In this document: positions 32,475 to 41,142 of the stretch, piece after piece
How positions within the stretch are numbered: the stretch's first letter is position 1
How the letters are laid out: each line of letters begins with the position of its first letter
Source: Microbulbifer sp. MI-G
GTDB lineage: Bacteria; Pseudomonadota; Gammaproteobacteria; Pseudomonadales; Cellvibrionaceae
Assembly: GCF_030440425.1 (NCBI RefSeq)
Contig: NZ_CP098023.1
Span: forward strand, 1,043,501 to 1,107,500
Length of the DNA stretch: 64,000 nt
Direction of reading: 5' to 3'
Translations under genes and position numbers: made by a program
Notes under the pieces: model-generated
Told to the model about the DNA's origin: nothing
Seen by the model: the letters and a program-made list of their open reading frames with translations, nothing else
Databases searched by the model: none

Positions 32475-33653
32475 ATGAAAAAATTTTCACTTGCTGCCGC
32501 GATTACCCTGCTTGGCGGAACCGGTCAAGTCCTAGCCGATGGTAACGTCGGGGATCAAATGCAGTTTGGCAATGACAATGGGGCAACAATTACCCAGGTG
32601 GACCAGTCTACCAATAACGCCGCCTATCAGTGGCAGGAAGGCAATGACAATCGGGCAAACGCCTACCAGTCTTTTGCTGACGGAAACTACCTTGACCAGA
32701 CGCAAATTGGCAATCGCAATTGGGTGGAAACTGACCAGTGGATGCAGGAGGGCTCTGAGGCTTCCAGTTATCAAGAGGGAGAAGGTAACAGGAGCACTCT
32801 GCATCAATGGGAGGGCTCTGGGAATACTGCCTATGCAGGTCAGATGGGCAGTGAGAATACACTGTATATCGACCAGTACAGCCAGTCCAACTTTAACTAT
32901 GTCGATATGTTGCAAAATGGCAATGATAATATGGCCGCTCTGCACCAGGAAGGCGACGCGAACTACTTCTCCAGTACCCAGACCGGGAATGGCAACGGTG
33001 TGTGGAACAGCACCCGGTATACATCTGCCGATGGATTCAATGGCGGCCAGATAGGTGATGGAAACGTGGGTATTGTCTACCAGGAAGGGGCCGAGAACAC
33101 CGCAAATTTGCTGCAGACCGGTGACTTTCACTACCAGGATCTGGCGCAGGTTGGTGCCAACAACCAGGCCACGATCGCTCAGGATGGCAGCGGGAACTCC
33201 AGTGTGGCCTACCAGGTAGGCGCTGACAATGCTGCCACTGTTACTCAGTTTGACAGTTTCAATACCGTTGATATGAATCAGCTTGGAAACAATAATACTG
33301 CCACGCTGGTGCAAATGGGGAATGGTAATATGACTGGGTTTTCCCAGAATGGCGACATGAATATGTTGACAATTGACCAGTCCGGAAATAGCAACACCGC
33401 ACTCGGGTTCAGCGAAGGTGTCTCCAATACCGTGGATATTGATCAAGTGGGGGAGCTGAACATGGCTGAAATCCACCAGGACCTGGGTGCTGACAACTTG
33501 ATCGCTCTCTCACAGAATGGATTTGAGCAAAGCGCACATCTCGGTCAATCCGGCAATGAGAACGCTGCCTTTGTGGACCAGTCAAATGGTTTCAACATGG
33601 TCAGCGTACACCAGGTTGGCACCAGCAATCTGGCCACTGTTGTACAAAACTAA
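32475..33653 (+). CDS. csgA: Large CsgA-like curlin subunit (about 31 half-repeats)
   Basis: Secreted amyloid subunit of 392 aa from ATG 32475 (AGAGGA about 10 bases upstream); the open frame extends back to 32421 without support. The signal peptide ends at VLADG (about 21). The rest is a nearly continuous ladder of 11-residue units with conserved Gly, Asn and terminal Gln, for example VGANNQATIAQ and LGNNNTATLVQ. I count about 31 such units, i.e. about 15-16 strand-turn-strand repeats, against five in E. coli CsgA (151 aa). One insertion near residues 185-200 (WNSTRYTSADGFNGG) interrupts the period. As major fibre subunit it would be exported by CsgG. The assignment as CsgA rather than a second CsgB rests on order and size. 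Confidence 0.87.
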   Translation: MKKFSLAAAITLLGGTGQVLADGNVGDQMQFGNDNGATITQVDQSTNNAAYQWQEGNDNRANAYQSFADGNYLDQTQIGNRNWVETDQWMQEGSEASSYQEGEGNRSTLHQWEGSGNTAYAGQMGSENTLYIDQYSQSNFNYVDMLQNGNDNMAALHQEGDANYFSSTQTGNGNGVWNSTRYTSADGFNGGQIGDGNVGIVYQEGAENTANLLQTGDFHYQDLAQVGANNQATIAQDGSGNSSVAYQVGADNAATVTQFDSFNTVDMNQLGNNNTATLVQMGNGNMTGFSQNGDMNMLTIDQSGNSNTALGFSEGVSNTVDIDQVGELNMAEIHQDLGADNLIALSQNGFEQSAHLGQSGNENAAFVDQSNGFNMVSVHQVGTSNLATVVQN

Positions 33654-33677
33654 TAGCCTCATAATCTGGTGATCACC

Positions 33678-33704
33678 AACCTCTCCCTGCTCAGGGGAGA
33701 GGTT
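33678..33704 (+). terminator. Terminator-like hairpin after csgA
   Basis: AACCTCTCCC (33678-33687) and GGGAGAGGTT (33695-33704) form a perfect 10-bp stem with a 7-base loop, 25 bases after the csgA stop. No T-run follows, so efficiency is uncertain; it also faces convergent holA. Confidence 0.6.
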
Positions 33705-33796
33705 ACCTGTCGCTGAGAATAAACAGAAACTTCTTATGCCAGGCACTTTCTATTAATTACTCTGCGGCCTGGGTCAGGGAAGACAAGTTTCAACGG

Positions 33797-34714
33797 TCAC
33801 AGGCAGCGATAACCAGATAAATTCAGAGTGAGTTCCAGCAGGCCTGTCCAGGGAGACTGGTGTGCGGCCCCACCCTTGATTGCTGCGTCAATAGCGCGCG
33901 CACGTAGAAGCAGGGTTTCCAGTTGGCGGGGACGCAGACGCGCAAGGGCGGACTGTACAAGAGGTTGGCGTTTTTGGATACGTACCAGGCGTACCAGAGG
34001 TTGTCCCTGCGCCAGTTTTTCTCCAATGTCCAGCAGTGAGCGTATTTCCCTGGTCAGTGCCCAGAGTACGACCGGGGGCTCTATGCCTTCTGTACGCAGT
34101 CCCTCTAAGGTTTGAATGGATTTTTCGCCCTCTCCAGCCAGGGCTCTGTCTATGAGATCGAACACGCTGTAGCGGGCAGAGCTGGTGATACTCTGCGCCA
34201 ACCGCTCGACAGTAATGCGTTCATCGGAATCCAAAAGTTTCAGCTTTTCCACTTCCTGGCTCGCGGCAAGCAGGTTGCCCTCAACCTGTTCTGCGAGCAC
34301 CTGTATTGCCTCCGGCTCCGCAGACAGCCCGGCAGCGTTCAGTCGCTGGTGGATCCAACGGGGCATATCCTCGGCACCCACCGGCCAGACTTGTACAAGT
34401 ACGCCATCCTTCTCCAGGGACTTGACCCACTTGCTATTGAGTTGGGATCTATCCAGCCTGGGGAGCACGATCAGCAGTATTAAATCCCGGCGGGTGTGTT
34501 TGGCAAATTCCCGTAGGGCCTTGCTGCCTTTGTCTCCCGGCTTACCGTTGGGTATGCGTGCCTCGATCAGTTTTTTTTCTGCAAAAAGGGACATATTGCC
34601 CGCAGAGGCGCGCAGTAACCCCCAGTCGAAATTGTGCTCTGCATGCAGAAGTTCACGCTCACCAAAGCCGTGTTTTCTTGCCGCAGCGCGCACCTGGTCG
34701 CAGCACTCTTGCAC
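33797..34714 (-). CDS. holA: DNA polymerase III delta subunit, 5' end frameshifted
   Basis: Clamp-loader subunit that opens the beta clamp during replication; essential. The in-frame gene as written starts at GTG 34714 (305 aa). The same frame continues upstream with clear family residues (GKGLAPVYIISGDEPLLVQE) but meets the lptE stop without any start codon. An ATG at 34799-34797 lies in another frame, and reading from it fits the family N-terminus MR(I/L)..P.QL only if one G is removed from the G6 run at 34786-34791. The intact gene would give about 333 aa, near the normal 340. The indel may be a sequencing error or a real mutation. It follows lptE as in E. coli. Confidence 0.88.
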   Translation of the reverse strand: MQECCDQVRAAARKHGFGERELLHAEHNFDWGLLRASAGNMSLFAEKKLIEARIPNGKPGDKGSKALREFAKHTRRDLILLIVLPRLDRSQLNSKWVKSLEKDGVLVQVWPVGAEDMPRWIHQRLNAAGLSAEPEAIQVLAEQVEGNLLAASQEVEKLKLLDSDERITVERLAQSITSSARYSVFDLIDRALAGEGEKSIQTLEGLRTEGIEPPVVLWALTREIRSLLDIGEKLAQGQPLVRLVRIQKRQPLVQSALARLRPRQLETLLLRARAIDAAIKGGAAHQSPWTGLLELTLNLSGYRCL

Positions 34715-34785
34715 CAGTAGTGGCTCGTCACCGGAAATAATATAGACCGGGGCAAGCCCCTTGCCGAAATGTTGTTGCAGCTGAT

Positions 34786-34791
34786 GGGGGG
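34786..34791 (-). other. G6/C6 homopolymer at holA frameshift
   Basis: Six G on the plus strand (C6 in holA sense), 5-13 bases into the expected holA coding start at 34799. Five would join the ATG frame to the holA frame; six breaks it. Confidence 0.6.
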
Positions 34792-34813
34792 ATACGCATT
34801 GGAGCAGAAACGC

Positions 34814-35338
34814 CTAGTAGCTTTTGTCTTCTAAGGGCGCATTGGCATCAACGCGACGCAGCCGGTCGATGATTCGGCCGATCAGTTCCCGGCGCATTTC
34901 CGCGCGCAGCAAGCGCTCTTCCTCCCCCTTGCTAACGATCTCCGAAACATCCCATACCAGTGCGCGGTAGACGTCAGCCTGGGCCTTATTCAACAGAGTC
35001 TCCCCACTGCCAGTGCGAATACTGTAAATAACGCTGGTAATCAGCTCGTATTCTGATGCGCGACCCTCTGAGTCCACAGCGACTGTGAGTTTGCGCTCGG
35101 TTTCTGTGTGAATGGTCAGTACATAGTCCGCATCCATAGGTGATGGCGCGATGGCCACACCAGAGTTGTGCAGTAGGCGGCTGAGCTCATCGGCGATATC
35201 ACTGCGCGGATTTTCGCTGAAAATATAAATAGTGCTGCCCGGAGGAAAATTCTTGGGCACACCGCGCAAGTGCCAACCACAATTGATAATTGTAAAGGCA
35301 AACACCAGGATAATAATTCGGAGTGGGATTTTTTTCAT
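34814..35338 (-). CDS. lptE: LPS assembly lipoprotein LptE
   Basis: Outer-membrane lipoprotein that plugs the LptD barrel for lipopolysaccharide insertion. 174 aa from ATG 35338, with AGGTGG seven bases upstream; a frame extension to 35395 is not needed. The lipobox is IINCG (Cys about 20) followed by GWHLRG, the LptE hallmark. The middle contains a conserved TERKLTVAVDSEGRASEYEL stretch. It lies between leuS and holA, the conserved gammaproteobacterial order. Confidence 0.94.
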   Translation of the reverse strand: MKKIPLRIIILVFAFTIINCGWHLRGVPKNFPPGSTIYIFSENPRSDIADELSRLLHNSGVAIAPSPMDADYVLTIHTETERKLTVAVDSEGRASEYELITSVIYSIRTGSGETLLNKAQADVYRALVWDVSEIVSKGEEERLLRAEMRRELIGRIIDRLRRVDANAPLEDKSY

Positions 35339-35422
35339 AAGCCACCTGATTGCATCGGGTCGATCTTCTGAATTCCTGCCAACAGAGTCGGACACACTGC
35401 GTGTCCGGCTTTGATGGCAAAT

Positions 35423-38020
35423 TTATTTGGCGACGATATTGACCAGCTTACCCGGTATCACGATTACTTTGCGCACAGTAGCTTCACCCAGAAATTTCTG
35501 CACCTTGTTATCGGCTAGCGCGCGCTGTTCCAAGGCCTTGTTATCCGCATCTGCCGGCGCGTCCAGCTTTGCACGCACCTTGCCATTGACCTGTACTACG
35601 AGAGTGATGGTTGAGCGTACCAAGGCCTGTTTGTCCACCTCGGGCCAGGGAGCATCAATCAGATCGATGGTATTTCCCAGGCTTTGCCACAACTGGTGGC
35701 AGATGTGGGGGGTAACCGGGGCCAGTAACAGTACGGCGGCCTGCAGGGCTTCGCGTTCAACGGCGAGTCCCTGCTCGCTGTCCCGCTCGGCCAGTTTGCC
35801 CACCGTATTGAGCAGTTCCATCACTGCCGCAATGGCAGTGTTGAAGGTCTGGCGGCGGCCGTAGTCATCGCCCACTTTCTGGATGGTTTCGTGTGTTTTG
35901 CGGCGCAACTGCTGTTGCCGGTCACTTAAGGCCTGTCGGTCAAATTCGGTATGACTGGGGCCGGCTGTCACATGTGCATACACCGTCTTCCACAGTTTGC
36001 GCAGAAAGCGGCTGGCCCCCTCGACACCGGCGTTGTGCCACTCGAATGTCTGTTCCGGTGGCGCCGCGAACATGGTGAACAGGCGCACTGTGTCCGCGCC
36101 ATACTGCTCTACTGTGGCGTGGGGGTCTACGCCGTTGTTTTTGGACTTGGACATCTTTATCACACCACCGGAGAGAACCGCCTTACCGGTGGCGCGTTCA
36201 ACCGCTCTGATCGGTTTGCCCTTTTCATCGCGTTCGATATCCACGTCGGAAGGGTTGATCCAGGTCTTGTGACCATTTTCCTCCTGGTAAAAGGATTCCG
36301 CTAACACCATCCCCTGACAAAGCAGTTGCTTAAAAGGCTCATCGCTGTCGAGCAGGCCCTCGTCACGCATCAGCTTGTGGAAGAAACGCGCATAGAGCAA
36401 GTGCAAAATGGCATGTTCGATACCGCCGACATACTGGTCGACAGGCAGCCAGTAGTTGGCACGATCGGGGTCCAGCATACCCTGCTCAAAATCCGGGCAG
36501 GTGTGGCGGGCGTAGTACCAGCTGGATTCCATAAAGGTATCGAAGGTGTCGGTTTCCCGCTCAACCGGAGTGCCGTTGAGTTCATCCTTACGCCACTCGG
36601 GGTCGGCCTTAATGGGGGATTGAAGCCCGTCCAGCACTACGTCCTCCGGCAGTAAAATGGGCAGTTTTTCCGCAGGTACCGGGATCTCCCCGCCGTCGGC
36701 CAGGTTGTACATGGGGATCGGTGCGCCCCAGTAACGCTGGCGGGATACGCCCCAGTCGCGCAGGCGATAGTTGGTGGTTACGCGGCCCTTGCCGGAGGCG
36801 GTCAGTGCCTCGGAGATCGCTCTAAAGGCCCCGTCAAAGTCCAGCCCGTCAAAACAGCCGGAATGCACCAGCCTGCCTTTTTCGGTAAACGCTTCCCTGT
36901 CCAGATCGACAAGACGGCCATCGGTGGGTTCAATCACCTGCGCCACAGGCAGCTGGTATTTATGGGCAAATTCCCAGTCGCGCTGATCGTGGGCAGGCAC
37001 CGCCATAACGGCGCCGGAACCGTAATCCATCAATACATAGTTGGCCACCCATATGGACACTTCTTGACCACTGATGGGATGAATGGCCTTCAGCCCGGTG
37101 TCCATGCCTTTTTTATCCATGGTGGCCAAATCGGCCTCGGACAGGGTCTGCCTTTTACACTCGGCGATAAATGTGTTCAATTTCGGGTTGTTTTGCGCCA
37201 GCGCCAGGGCGATGGGGTGTTCGGCGGCCAGGGAGAGGTAGGTGACACCCATCAGCGTATCCGGGCGGGTGGTATAAACGTCGAAGTGGTCCATACCGGC
37301 CACAGTCTCAGACAGGGCGAAACTCAGCTCCACACCGCGACTCTTGCCGATCCAGTTGCGCTGCATGGTGCGTACCTGTTCGGGCCAGCCTGGCAGCTTG
37401 TCCAGATCTCTGAGCAGTTCCTCCGCATAGTCGGTAATCTTGATAAACCACTGTGCCAGTTCGCGGCGCTCAACCGTGGTACCACAGCGCCAGCAGGCTC
37501 CGTCCTCCACCTGCTCATTGGCCAGCACCGTCTGGTCGTGGGGGCACCAGTTGACGGCGGCATTTTTCTTGTAAACCAGACCCTTTTCGTACAACCGGGT
37601 GAAAAACCACTGTTCCCATCGATAGTAGGAAGGCTGGCAGGTGGCCAACTCGCGGGACCAGTCAAAGCCGAAGCCGAGCGCTTTCAGCTGCCCCTTCATA
37701 TAGTCGATATTGGCATAGGTCCACTTGGCCGGGGCGGTCTTGTTCTGGATAGCAGCGTTTTCAGCGGGCAGGCCAAAGGCGTCCCAGCCCATCGGGTGGA
37801 GGACATTTTTACCCCGCATGCGATGGTAACGGGAAATCACATCGGTAATGGTGTAGTTGCGCACGTGCCCCATATGGAGTTTGCCGCTGGGATACGGGAA
37901 CATGGACAGGCAGTAGAATTTTTCCCTGTCCGTGTTTTCCTTAACCTCGAAGCTTTTGTGTGCCTCCCAGAATGCCTGGGCGGAAGCTTCGACCGTGGAG
38001 GGATTGTACTGCTCTTGCAT
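35423..38020 (-). CDS. leuS: Leucyl-tRNA synthetase
   Basis: Class I synthetase charging tRNA-Leu, with an editing domain. 865 aa, close to E. coli LeuS (860). The HIGH motif appears as HMGH at 49-52 and KMSKS at 622-626; a Zn-finger-like [13 protein letters not shown] and the TTRPDTLMG editing motif are present. It leads leuS-lptE-holA and is divergent from the ybeL-like gene with 159 bases between. Confidence 0.98.
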   Translation of the reverse strand: MQEQYNPSTVEASAQAFWEAHKSFEVKENTDREKFYCLSMFPYPSGKLHMGHVRNYTITDVISRYHRMRGKNVLHPMGWDAFGLPAENAAIQNKTAPAKWTYANIDYMKGQLKALGFGFDWSRELATCQPSYYRWEQWFFTRLYEKGLVYKKNAAVNWCPHDQTVLANEQVEDGACWRCGTTVERRELAQWFIKITDYAEELLRDLDKLPGWPEQVRTMQRNWIGKSRGVELSFALSETVAGMDHFDVYTTRPDTLMGVTYLSLAAEHPIALALAQNNPKLNTFIAECKRQTLSEADLATMDKKGMDTGLKAIHPISGQEVSIWVANYVLMDYGSGAVMAVPAHDQRDWEFAHKYQLPVAQVIEPTDGRLVDLDREAFTEKGRLVHSGCFDGLDFDGAFRAISEALTASGKGRVTTNYRLRDWGVSRQRYWGAPIPMYNLADGGEIPVPAEKLPILLPEDVVLDGLQSPIKADPEWRKDELNGTPVERETDTFDTFMESSWYYARHTCPDFEQGMLDPDRANYWLPVDQYVGGIEHAILHLLYARFFHKLMRDEGLLDSDEPFKQLLCQGMVLAESFYQEENGHKTWINPSDVDIERDEKGKPIRAVERATGKAVLSGGVIKMSKSKNNGVDPHATVEQYGADTVRLFTMFAAPPEQTFEWHNAGVEGASRFLRKLWKTVYAHVTAGPSHTEFDRQALSDRQQQLRRKTHETIQKVGDDYGRRQTFNTAIAAVMELLNTVGKLAERDSEQGLAVEREALQAAVLLLAPVTPHICHQLWQSLGNTIDLIDAPWPEVDKQALVRSTITLVVQVNGKVRAKLDAPADADNKALEQRALADNKVQKFLGEATVRKVIVIPGKLVNIVAK

Positions 38021-38179
38021 GAATTCGAGGCCTATACTCTGTGATCAAAATTTACGGGACGTTCAATGCTCCAACGGGTACGGTTGCTGACCGGTATCCG
38101 AGGGAGGATGATCGCAATCAAGCCCCGTCCCCGGAGCATCTATTAGGATGTGTAAACGCGGAATTATAGGAGGGATATT

Positions 38180-38629
38180 GTGACGAAGGAACCGAAGTTA
38201 CCACCGAAGGCAGATCTGGTCGACGAGTTGCGCGAGGACCTGGAGAATCTGGTGGAAGGAGAGCTGGCTGTTGAGGATCTGACAGCCAATAAAGTCGCAT
38301 TCCTGCGCGCCTGGTTAAAGGATGACCTGCATCGGGCGGCGGATTATCTGCGTGGTCTCGGGGGGGAGTTGCGCACCCTTGAGGAGCGTGGCGGCAATTG
38401 GCTCCTGGATGCGGCAGATCCAACGGAAACTGCCTGGCCCAATCTGATGCGTTGTATCAAAGACGGACAACCCTGGGCCCTGGCTGGCGAATATGTGGGA
38501 GCTGATGAGGAGCTGCAGTGCCTGGGTTGTGGTTATCGTGTGCTGCCCCCGCAGCATACCCAGATTACCCCATGCCACCGCTGCGGATATGGCTGCTTTC
38601 GCCAGATTAAGGGTGGTCTTGAATATTGA
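38180..38629 (+). CDS. ybeL: YbeL-like zinc-ribbon protein (DUF1451)
   Basis: A 149-aa protein with an acidic helical N-terminus (DLVDELREDLENLVEGE) and a C-terminal zinc ribbon made by LQCLGCGY and TPCHRCGYGCF. It matches DUF1451 (E. coli YbeL, also located near leuS). Biochemical role unknown. GTG 38180 is preceded by TAGGAGGG (38167-38174). The 3' end overlaps the TTG start of the next gene by four bases. Confidence 0.85.
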   Translation: MTKEPKLPPKADLVDELREDLENLVEGELAVEDLTANKVAFLRAWLKDDLHRAADYLRGLGGELRTLEERGGNWLLDAADPTETAWPNLMRCIKDGQPWALAGEYVGADEELQCLGCGYRVLPPQHTQITPCHRCGYGCFRQIKGGLEY

Positions 38630-39408
38630 TCGAATTTTATCCGATTATGACAAGCCTTTTGATGCCGCCACTGGCACCTCTGCTGGGATTGCTGTTGGCT
38701 TTTCTACTGTACTTCCTGCCTTTCGGCTCCCTCTTGGAGCGCTCGGCACTGCCATTGGCCGTTATTTCTTTCGCTGCTCTCTGGGTGAGTGCCACACCCG
38801 CGTTTTCTGCCTGGCTTGGAAAGCAGTTGGGAACAGCTCCGGAAATGGCCGGTATCACTCCCCAGGCTGTCGTTATTCTCGGTGGTGGGCGCTACCGTGA
38901 CCGGATGTCTGGCCATGAGCGCTTGTCGGCAACAAGTCTCGAAAGGGTGGTTTGGGCAGCACAAAAAGCGCCGGATCACCTGCCACTACTGGTCTCCGGT
39001 GGCAGGATCTATGAGAATGAGCGGTTGGCAGAATCACAGATGATGGCAGCCCTGCTGGAAGGGGAGCTGTTCCGGCAGGTCAGTTGGCGCGAGGATTGCA
39101 GCCGTACAACTGCGGAGAATGCTGTGCACAGCACAGCGATATTGCGCAGTGCCGGTGTGAAAAGTATTGTCCTGGTAACCCACTGGTGGCATATGCCCCG
39201 CGCAGCAGAAGTGTTTACCCGCGCTGGCCTGCAAGTGCAGCCACTGTCGGTAGGCAGTGCGGCGGAGCTGTTACCGCAGTCACAGAGCGGCGTATTGCGC
39301 TGGACACCCGGTGCGGCGGCGATGCTTCAAACGCAGATTTACTGGCGGGAAGTATTGGCACAGGTATGGTATCGCTGGAGATCGCTGCCACCAATGCACT
39401 CCTGTTGA
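38626..39408 (+). CDS. DUF218 (YdcF/ElyC-like) envelope protein
   Basis: A 260-aa protein with two N-terminal membrane segments (about 15-60) and a DUF218 domain (about 80-255; AVVILGGGRYRDR, LLVSGGR, EDCSRTTAENA, VTHWWHMPRA). ElyC of E. coli has this architecture and affects peptidoglycan synthesis through undecaprenyl phosphate use. The start is TTG 38626, overlapping the upstream stop as TTGA, or ATG 38647. The exact role is inference. Confidence 0.85.
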   Translation: MIEFYPIMTSLLMPPLAPLLGLLLAFLLYFLPFGSLLERSALPLAVISFAALWVSATPAFSAWLGKQLGTAPEMAGITPQAVVILGGGRYRDRMSGHERLSATSLERVVWAAQKAPDHLPLLVSGGRIYENERLAESQMMAALLEGELFRQVSWREDCSRTTAENAVHSTAILRSAGVKSIVLVTHWWHMPRAAEVFTRAGLQVQPLSVGSAAELLPQSQSGVLRWTPGAAAMLQTQIYWREVLAQVWYRWRSLPPMHSC

Positions 39409-39470
39409 GGAACTTTTAAAGTAAAGGCTTTTCAGAGGCCTACCGGCCAAGAGAGGAGGGGCCGCAGGGT

Positions 39471-39561
39471 GCCGGACAAGACAGTGACTTGATCACTTCT
39501 AGGGCCGGACTTAGGATGAATGGCGTCGCAGGCCGGACCCTTGAAATACCTGCAGCCGGAC
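39471..39561 (+). repeat. Four GCCGGAC heptamers in intergenic DNA
   Basis: The heptamer GCCGGAC occurs at 39471, 39504, 39532 and 39555, with spacings of 33, 28 and 23 bases. In GC-rich DNA this could be chance; no structure links them. Confidence 0.3.
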
Positions 39562-39652
39562 TCAGATTGCATCTGTGCTTCCGGGACGGCGGCATCAAAC
39601 AAGACATGGAAGATCGGTTTGACTGCCGGGGTTACCAATAGGCGTAACGGCG

Positions 39653-40066
39653 GTGGAAAACAACCATAACAACAAGCGAGATAAACCCAAGATGAAGGGC
39701 TTCCCGATTTCTTTTACTCCCATCCAGTTACACAACCGTTTAAATCAGACAGTTTGGATTGGTTTCAGGCAAGTGAGGCAGGATGGCAGAACCCTGTTGT
39801 TTCTCTATGCGGGTACGGAGGTCGGTGCCCAGCTAAGCAAGAACTTTGAGACATTTGCCGGGCAAATAGTGCGAGAATTTCGTATTGACCCTGCCCAAGT
39901 GGAATTTATCGAGTTGCGCAAGGGTGGAGAAGAATCCCATTGGTATCGCTGGCATGCCCGGTGGGTTGGATCTGCACCAATGGAGTGCCATGCAGAGCGG
40001 GTGACCAGCGAGGCGGGTTGTCGCTTTTTGGCTGAGGCGCTGGAGAGCGCCATGGCGGCGGCCTGA
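39653..40066 (+). CDS. Conserved-looking hypothetical protein
   Basis: A 137-aa ORF from GTG 39653 (or ATG 39692). After a Lys/Asn-rich start, the body begins with FTPIQLHNRLNQTVWIGF and contains WYRWHARWVGSAP, ending in an Ala-rich helix. It is soluble in appearance, with no motif I can assign. It sits alone between the ElyC-like gene and a convergent epimerase. The codon use looks like its neighbours, so it is probably real. Confidence 0.6.
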   Translation: MENNHNNKRDKPKMKGFPISFTPIQLHNRLNQTVWIGFRQVRQDGRTLLFLYAGTEVGAQLSKNFETFAGQIVREFRIDPAQVEFIELRKGGEESHWYRWHARWVGSAPMECHAERVTSEAGCRFLAEALESAMAAA

Positions 40067-40094
40067 GACATCTTGTGCGCATGTGGAGGCACTT

Positions 40095-41012
40095 TCAGGC
40101 CTGTGCGCCGCGGGTGGCACTGCCCCCATTGATCAAGTCTGCAAGGGCCTGCGAGAGGGTGGGAAAGTGGAAAGTATAGCCGCTGTCGAGTGCTGTGCGC
40201 GGCTCCACCCGCTCGCTTGTCAGAAGCAGTTCCTGTGCCATTTCTCCAAACAGGATGTTCAATAACCAGGCGGGTGTGCGCATCACAGCGGGGCGGTGCA
40301 ACTGTTTGGCCAGGAGGCGGGCAAAGCTGTTGTTGGTGACTGGCTCCGGTGCACTGGCATTGAATGGCAGGCACAGATGCCGGTCGATAGCGTGCAGCAT
40401 CAGCCCCACCTCATCCTCTTCGTGAATCCAGCTCATCCAGTGTTCACCAGAACCCATGGGCCCCCCAAGTCCAAGCCGGAATGCCGGCAGCATCTGTGGC
40501 AGGGCGCCACCGCGGTTGGAGAGTACAATAGCCGTACGCATAATGCCGACACAGATACCCGCCTGCTGTAGGGGTAGGGTTGCAGCTTCCCAATCCCGAC
40601 ACAGCTGTGCGGCAAAACCTCCTCCGGGGGGGCTGTCTTCCTTTAGCAGATCTCCACCGCGATCCCCATAGTAGCCAATCGCCGAGCCGGACAGGAAGTA
40701 ACCGGGTCGCGCTCTTTGCACGAGTGTCCAGCGCACCAGCTTCTCTGTGGTTTTCAGACGTGAATTGCGGATCTCAGCGCGGCGCCTCTCGGTCCAGCGA
40801 CGGGAGATGGGCTCTCCCGCCAGGTTCACCACGACGTCTACTGGCCGCTCTACCTCTTCCGGTTCCCTGCAGGCATCTACAGATTCTCCACAAAGTGCGC
40901 GCACTTTATCCCGCTGCCGGCTCAATACAGTGATACTGTCTCCACGGTCCAGCCAGCGCTGGCAAAAGAGCCTGCCGATCAGGCCGGTGCCGCCACTGAT
41001 TAAACAATGCAT
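40095..41012 (-). CDS. TIGR01777 NAD-dependent epimerase/dehydratase (YfcH-like)
   Basis: Extended short-chain dehydrogenase-like protein of 305 aa. The Rossmann motif ISGGTGLIGRLF is at residues 5-16, NLAGEPISRRWT is the family signature, and a GYYG tract with nearby SGSAIG suggests the usual Tyr. A DUF1731-type C-terminal domain (TPAWLLNILFGEMAQELL to SGYTFHFPTLSQAL) completes the fold. E. coli YfcH has this architecture; its substrate is unknown. The gene follows lnt by 130 bases on the same strand. Confidence 0.88.
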   Translation of the reverse strand: MHCLISGGTGLIGRLFCQRWLDRGDSITVLSRQRDKVRALCGESVDACREPEEVERPVDVVVNLAGEPISRRWTERRRAEIRNSRLKTTEKLVRWTLVQRARPGYFLSGSAIGYYGDRGGDLLKEDSPPGGGFAAQLCRDWEAATLPLQQAGICVGIMRTAIVLSNRGGALPQMLPAFRLGLGGPMGSGEHWMSWIHEEDEVGLMLHAIDRHLCLPFNASAPEPVTNNSFARLLAKQLHRPAVMRTPAWLLNILFGEMAQELLLTSERVEPRTALDSGYTFHFPTLSQALADLINGGSATRGAQA

Positions 41013-41142
41013 AGGTAGGGCGCCCCTGCCGCAGTTTTATTGGTGAAGTGCTTGCAGCATAGCAGTCATCTACAGTCATGACGGGGCCCTGGCGGAGCTG
41101 GGGTTGAGCCCGCCAGGTTGCCGGAGCGCTTTTCGGGAGGCT

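Noticed and set aside
32532-33476. Minus-strand frame of 314 codons opposite csgA
   Set aside because: Its periodic Ile/His/Val pattern comes from the repeat structure of the curlin on the plus strand.
33654-33796. Searched for csgC or csgH after csgA
   Set aside because: Only a hairpin is present before convergent holA; no room for either gene.
36863-38044. Plus-strand frame of 393 codons opposite leuS
   Set aside because: Shadow of leuS, which has HIGH and KMSKS motifs in the other strand.
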